Below are positions 60,113-64,000 of a stretch of DNA of 64,000 nucleotides, piece after piece; the stretch's first letter is position 1; every line of letters begins with the position of its first letter. Location: positions 98,188-162,187 of the forward strand of contig JAPSLP010000010.1 in the NCBI GenBank assembly GCA_031180665.1, given 5' to 3'. Both the position numbers and the translations under genes were made by a program. Below the pieces are notes generated by a model that saw only the letters and a list, made by a program, of their open reading frames with translations, did no database searches and was not told the DNA's origin. This DNA is from Cupriavidus sp. Lineage in GTDB: Bacteria > Pseudomonadota > Gammaproteobacteria > Burkholderiales > Burkholderiaceae.

Positions 60113-62752
60113 ATGCGTGCCCGTTTCGTGATGACCGCGCTGATCGGCGCGGCAGTTCTTGCCGCGCATTCCGCGCCCGCGCAAGCGCCTTCCACCGACG
60201 CGCAGATCAATGCCATCGTCCAGTCCATCCTTGGACAGATGACGCTGGCCGAGAAGCTCGAATACGTCAGCGGCACCGGCGCATGGGACATCAAGCCATT
60301 GCCACGGCTGGGACTCCCGCAGATCAAGGCCAGCGATGCAGGCTTGGGTGTCAGGCTGAGCAATCCCGTTGGCGTTGCCTATCCCGCGGGCCCCGCATTG
60401 GCATCGACCTTCAATGCCGATCGCGCCAAGCAGATGGGCGTGGGGCTCGGGCTCGAAACGCGGCTCAGCGGCTTCCAGCAAATCGCGGGGCCGGGGCTGA
60501 ACATGTACCGCACCCCGTTCTCTGGGCGCGCCTTCGAGTATCTGGCGGGCGAGGATCCGTTCCTCGGCGCGGTGCTCGGTGCCGCGCAGATCAACGGCAT
60601 TCAGTCGCAGAACGTCTGGGCCGATGCCAAGCATTACATTGCGAACGAGCAGGAGGTCAATCGCTTCAACCTGATGGAAACGATCAGCGAGCGGGCGCTG
60701 CGCGAGATTTACATGGTGCCGTTCGAGTCGGCGGTAAAGAATGCCAACGTTGCCGTCGTGATGTGTGGATTCCAGGGGCTCAATGGTGCGGATCCGGTCT
60801 GCGAAAGCCACCCAGCGATTCAACAGACGCTGAAGAACGAGTGGGGCTTCAAAGGCTTCGTGGAATCGGACTATGCGGCGCTCAAGCACACATTGCCCGC
60901 AGCAGTCGCTGGCGTCGACATCGAACGACCGTCAGCCAATATCTTCTCGCCGGGAGCGCTGGGCGCGCTGCTGGCGAACGAACAGCTGAGCCAGGCGACG
61001 CTGGACGACAAGGTGCGCCGCATCCTCGGGCGTCTGGTGGCCTATGGCTTCATTGGGGGCGTGCCGGCGGCCACCGGCGAATCGCATCCGCCCTTTGCGG
61101 AACGCGCGGCGCTGGACGTGGCGCGCGAAGGCATCGTGTTGCTGAAGAACGAGGGCCAGCTGCTGCCGCTGCGCCGAGAGGCTGCACGCAATATCGCGGT
61201 GGTGGGCCGGCTCGCCACGGGAGCGCCGCCGACCGGTTTCGGCAGTGCCCATATTGCAGCGGCGCGCTATATCAGCGAAATCGACGGCCTGCGCCAGATC
61301 GCCGGCCCCGGTGCCAATGTCGTGCTGCTCGATGCCGTCACGCTCGATCCGGCGCGCTCGGCTTGGACCACGCCCAGCGGCGCGTCGGGCGTGCAGGCGC
61401 AGTATTTCGCCAACCCGACGTGGAGCGGCGCGCCGGTTCTGACCCGCGTCGAGCCGATGATCAATCTGGACACATCCGGCGGGGCGCCCCAGAGCGGCGA
61501 TTACCGCGGTCCGGTCTACGGCGGTGGCGGCACGGCGCAACCCGCGTCGGTGCGCTGGACCGCCACCATTCGCCCCAACGTCAGCGGTGCTCACGTATTC
61601 AAGGCGCGCGCCAACGGGGCCGTGCGGCTCTACATCGATGGGCAATTGGTGATGGACAACGGCGACGGCAATCCGCTGCCGGGCAATGTCATTCCGCCGA
61701 CCATTCCGGTCAATGCCCGCGTGATGCTGCAAGCGGGCCAGACCTATAACGTGCAATTCGACTACTCGGCACGGCCGGGCTATATCGCCGTGTTCGGCGG
61801 TTTCCTGGGCGCGCAGCTGAGCTGGGCGTCGCTGCAGGCGCCGCCGAACCTGTCCAGCTTCGATGCCGTCGTGGTCGCGGCCGGTCACAGCGCCGAATAC
61901 GAGGGCGAGGGCTTCGACCATCCGTTCACCTTGCCGGAGTTCCAGGACGAACTGATCGCCAATCTGTCCCGCGCCAATCCCCGCACGATCGCGGTGCTGC
62001 ACGGCGGCACGGGCTTTGACATGCAAGGCTGGATCGATGGGGTCGGTGCGGCGCTGCACGCCTGGTATCCGGGCCAGAATGGCGGCCAGGCCCTGGCCGA
62101 GATCCTGTTCGGCGATGTCAATCCATCGGGCAAGCTGCCGATCACGATCGAGCGGTCGATCACGGACAATCCGACCTACCCGAATTATCCGCAGGCATCC
62201 AATGACCTGAATTTCCGCACGATGACCTATAGCGAGGACATCTTCGTGGGTTATCGCGGCTTCGAACGAAGCGGTAGAAGGCCGTTGTTCCCGTTCGGCT
62301 TCGGGCTGTCCTACACCCGCTTCAGCTATGGCGCGCTGAGCGTGTCGCCCGGCATTGCCGCTGGCGCAGGGCGCGTCGCGGTGTCGTTCGATATCACCAA
62401 CTCAGGCGAGGTGGCCGGCGCAGAGGCTGCGCAGGTCTATGTCGCGCAATCCGGCGCTGCCGTGCCGCGTCCGGTGAAGGAGCTGAAGGGTTTTGCCAAG
62501 GTGTTCCTGCAGCCGGGGGAGACGCAACGCGTGACGGTCTATCTCGACCAACGCTCGCTCGCGTACTACGATACCGCGCGCAATGCGTGGGTGACGGAGC
62601 CCGGTGCGTTCGACATCCTGGTCGGTGCATCGTCCCAGGACATTCGCCTGCGCGGGCAGCTGTTCAATCTCTTCCGGGCGGTCACCAATACACGGGTCAG
62701 CAATCCGCTGCCCGACCCGGAACTGGTTCGATTGGGGCCGGTGCATCCCTAG
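60113..62752 (+). CDS. Exported GH3 beta-glucosidase-type glycoside hydrolase with PA14-like insert
   Basis: An 879-residue family 3 glycoside hydrolase with a signal peptide (ALIGAAVLAAHSAPAQA). The (alpha/beta)8 domain has KHYIANEQE, and the nucleophile Asp253 lies in GFVESDYAALKH. The second alpha/beta domain starts near 340 (VAREGIVLLKNEGQLLPLRR) and is interrupted by a PA14-type beta insert (AQYFANPTWSGAP...; FKARANGAVRLYIDGQLVMDN). The likely acid/base is Glu in EYEGEGFD. A fibronectin III-like C-terminal domain follows. It should release glucose or another sugar from glycosides in the periplasm. PA14 domains in GH3 enzymes often bind sugars at the active site. Confidence 0.93.
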   Translation: MRARFVMTALIGAAVLAAHSAPAQAPSTDAQINAIVQSILGQMTLAEKLEYVSGTGAWDIKPLPRLGLPQIKASDAGLGVRLSNPVGVAYPAGPALASTFNADRAKQMGVGLGLETRLSGFQQIAGPGLNMYRTPFSGRAFEYLAGEDPFLGAVLGAAQINGIQSQNVWADAKHYIANEQEVNRFNLMETISERALREIYMVPFESAVKNANVAVVMCGFQGLNGADPVCESHPAIQQTLKNEWGFKGFVESDYAALKHTLPAAVAGVDIERPSANIFSPGALGALLANEQLSQATLDDKVRRILGRLVAYGFIGGVPAATGESHPPFAERAALDVAREGIVLLKNEGQLLPLRREAARNIAVVGRLATGAPPTGFGSAHIAAARYISEIDGLRQIAGPGANVVLLDAVTLDPARSAWTTPSGASGVQAQYFANPTWSGAPVLTRVEPMINLDTSGGAPQSGDYRGPVYGGGGTAQPASVRWTATIRPNVSGAHVFKARANGAVRLYIDGQLVMDNGDGNPLPGNVIPPTIPVNARVMLQAGQTYNVQFDYSARPGYIAVFGGFLGAQLSWASLQAPPNLSSFDAVVVAAGHSAEYEGEGFDHPFTLPEFQDELIANLSRANPRTIAVLHGGTGFDMQGWIDGVGAALHAWYPGQNGGQALAEILFGDVNPSGKLPITIERSITDNPTYPNYPQASNDLNFRTMTYSEDIFVGYRGFERSGRRPLFPFGFGLSYTRFSYGALSVSPGIAAGAGRVAVSFDITNSGEVAGAEAAQVYVAQSGAAVPRPVKELKGFAKVFLQPGETQRVTVYLDQRSLAYYDTARNAWVTEPGAFDILVGASSQDIRLRGQLFNLFRAVTNTRVSNPLPDPELVRLGPVHP

Positions 62753-62763
62753 CAGCATGCATG

Positions 62764-63720
62764 TCATGCCGCCTTTGCGCCGGGCCGTTGCAGATCGGCC
62801 TCCACATGGAAATGCGGCAGCACGTAGGCCGCAATTTCATCCATCGCATCCCTGACGGGTCGCTGACTGCGCCGAAAATGCAGGCCGATATGGCGCACGC
62901 CGGCCTCGCGCATGGCGTGCAGTTCCTCGATCAGGCCATGGCGGCCGACCGCGCCGCCGAAGCGGTGCCGCTGCATGGGCGCATCCGGGTCCGCCAGCAG
63001 GTCCAGGTGGAAGAAGCTGATATACGGCTTGTCGCCGGCGACCTCGCGCCATAGCGCGCTGCGGCGGACATGGTCCTGCGGCGTGCCGGGATAGGCCAGC
63101 CAGCCGTCCATATGCTGCCCGACCCAGCTCGGCGTCTGCTGCGCCAGTCCGGCCACCAGCAGGGGCAGCGGGCCGGTGGGACGCGGCAACAGCGCGATGC
63201 CGCCCGGCAGGTCGGCAGCGCCGTTGCGCAGCAGCGCTACCTGCTCGCGGAAATGCTCGCCGCGCTGATCGAAGTCCCGGCCGAGGATCGGATATTCCAC
63301 GGGGCGGTCGCCGCTGGCTACGCCAAGCAGCAACCGGCCTTCGCTGAGCCGGTCGATGGTGGTCGCGGACTTCAGCGTCAGATACGGATCGCGCAGCGGC
63401 AGCACGATGGCCGCCGTGCCGAGCAGGATGCGCTCGGTGATGCCGGCCAGATGGCCGAGGTAGGAGAAGGCCTCGAAGACCTGAGCGGCGTCGCCGAAGT
63501 GCGGATCGTACAGCGGCACGTCGCGTACCCACAGCGCGCGAAATCCCGCGCGGTCCGCCAGCTGCGCCAGCGCGCGGTGCTCGGACAGATCCGGCTCACC
63601 CGGCAGCCGTGCGTCGCGCTGGCGCGCCGCCTGGCCTTCGGGCGACCAATCGTTGTCGAGCGGCAGCTCCACGCCGATGCTGAAGCCGCCCGAGGTCAGT
63701 GTTTCCAATGCCGATGACAT
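62764..63720 (-). CDS. LLM-class flavin-dependent oxidoreductase
   Basis: A 318-residue luciferase-like oxidoreductase: FSIGVELPLDNDW at the start, then LADRAGFRALWVRDVPLYDP, ERILLGTAAIVLPLRDPYLTLKSATTIDRLSEGRLLLGVASGDRPVEY. It belongs to the subgroup with LLM-class TIGR03571-like proteins often next to Old Yellow Enzymes. It follows the OYE gene by 65 bases on the same strand and is convergent with the GH3 gene. Its substrate is unknown; a flavin-dependent reduction or monooxygenation is expected. Confidence 0.88.
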   Translation of the reverse strand: MSSALETLTSGGFSIGVELPLDNDWSPEGQAARQRDARLPGEPDLSEHRALAQLADRAGFRALWVRDVPLYDPHFGDAAQVFEAFSYLGHLAGITERILLGTAAIVLPLRDPYLTLKSATTIDRLSEGRLLLGVASGDRPVEYPILGRDFDQRGEHFREQVALLRNGAADLPGGIALLPRPTGPLPLLVAGLAQQTPSWVGQHMDGWLAYPGTPQDHVRRSALWREVAGDKPYISFFHLDLLADPDAPMQRHRFGGAVGRHGLIEELHAMREAGVRHIGLHFRRSQRPVRDAMDEIAAYVLPHFHVEADLQRPGAKAA

Positions 63721-63785
63721 GACAGGTCCTCCAGGCAGGCGTGCGCGCCAGCCTTTCTTGCTGAGCCCGATGCAGGCAGCCGCGC

Positions 63786-64000
63786 TCAGGCGGCCGCGGT
63801 TGCCGCGTACTCGGGGTAGTCGGTATAGCCCGCGGCGCCACCACCGAAGTAGCTGGCGCGATTGCCCGGGTTCAGCGGCAGGTCGTGGCGCAGGCGGTAG
63901 GGCAGGTCGGGATTGCCGATAAAGCTGCGGCCAAACCCGATCAGGTCGGCCCAGCCCCTGGCGAGCGCTTCCTCGGCGCGCGCCTTGTTGTAGTTGCCCG
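63786..64000 (-). CDS. Old Yellow Enzyme / alkene reductase (NemA type), C-terminal end
   Basis: Only the last 71 codons are inside the window; the 5' part lies beyond base 64000. The visible part reads ARGWADLIGFGRSFIGNPDLPYRLRHDLPLNPG and ends SYFGGGAAGYTDYPEYAATAAA, the FMN phosphate-binding and C-terminal blocks of OYE-family NADPH-dependent alkene/nitro reductases. It is upstream of the LLM-class oxidoreductase in the same operon. Confidence 0.85.
   Translation of the reverse strand, partial: GNYNKARAEEALARGWADLIGFGRSFIGNPDLPYRLRHDLPLNPGNRASYFGGGAAGYTDYPEYAATAAA

Noticed and set aside
1..64000. tRNA, rRNA, transposases, integrases
   Set aside because: No cloverleaf-like or rRNA-like segments and no such proteins were recognised by eye; a covariance search was not possible, so short RNAs may be missed.

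Overview
The window is GC-rich, densely coded and almost free of long gaps. It reads as a piece of a Burkholderiales genome, most likely Cupriavidus or a close relative. The evidence is family content: two Bug-type (tripartite tricarboxylate) solute-binding proteins, Burkholderia-type porin, four LysR regulators placed divergently from catabolic genes, several beta-oxidation operons and a CusRS/CopRS-like system. I saw no rRNA, tRNA, insertion sequence, integrase or CRISPR array. The mix of catabolic and regulatory genes would suit a secondary chromosome, but that is inference.

1-13.9 kb: a minus-strand CoA-dependent catabolic operon (enoyl-CoA hydratase-like protein, ADP-forming acyl-CoA synthetase, two acyl-CoA dehydrogenases, two SDRs, carboxymuconolactone-decarboxylase-like protein). 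Divergent from it are an SDR and an SMP-30 lactonase. Next come a LysR gene and a luciferase-like monooxygenase with its flavin reductase and a porin. Together they could oxidise an alicyclic or terpenoid-like ketone or acid through a lactone and CoA esters. 13.9-18.4 kb: an exported RidA lipoprotein, a Tat-exported class V aminotransferase-fold protein, and a Cache-type sensor kinase with a NarL-type regulator. 18.8-31 kb: a MalT-like LuxR regulator; a full beta-oxidation operon (acyl-CoA ligase, thiolase, FadB-like protein, acyl-CoA dehydrogenase, type-1 binding protein); and a divergent aminoglycoside-phosphotransferase-fold protein.

30.8-43.4 kb: M20 amidohydrolase with Bug protein and LysR; a PmrAB/QseBC-like two-component system and MipA porin-like protein; a CusRS-like system facing a small secreted repeat protein, with perfect CusR-type boxes between them; then a CoA-transferase with Bug protein and LysR. 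43.4-47.3 kb: a DNA-damage module of UdgX uracil-DNA glycosylase, its radical-SAM partner and a divergent SRAP (YedK/HMCES) protein, with a near-consensus LexA box between the divergent genes. 47.4-52.7 kb: a MoxR/DUF58/VWA (Bat-like) locus with an HtrA-like protease.

52.9-59.4 kb: GntR regulator, MFS permease, PxpA, a PxpB-PxpC fusion that begins at TTG, and a biotin carboxylase carrying its own biotinyl domain. I read these as a split urea-carboxylase-like enzyme plus a LamB/YcsF hydrolase acting on an imported cyclic amide such as 5-oxoproline. 59.5-64 kb: a small lipoprotein, an exported GH3 glycosidase with a PA14-like insert, a luciferase-like oxidoreductase and the end of an Old Yellow Enzyme gene cut by the window edge.
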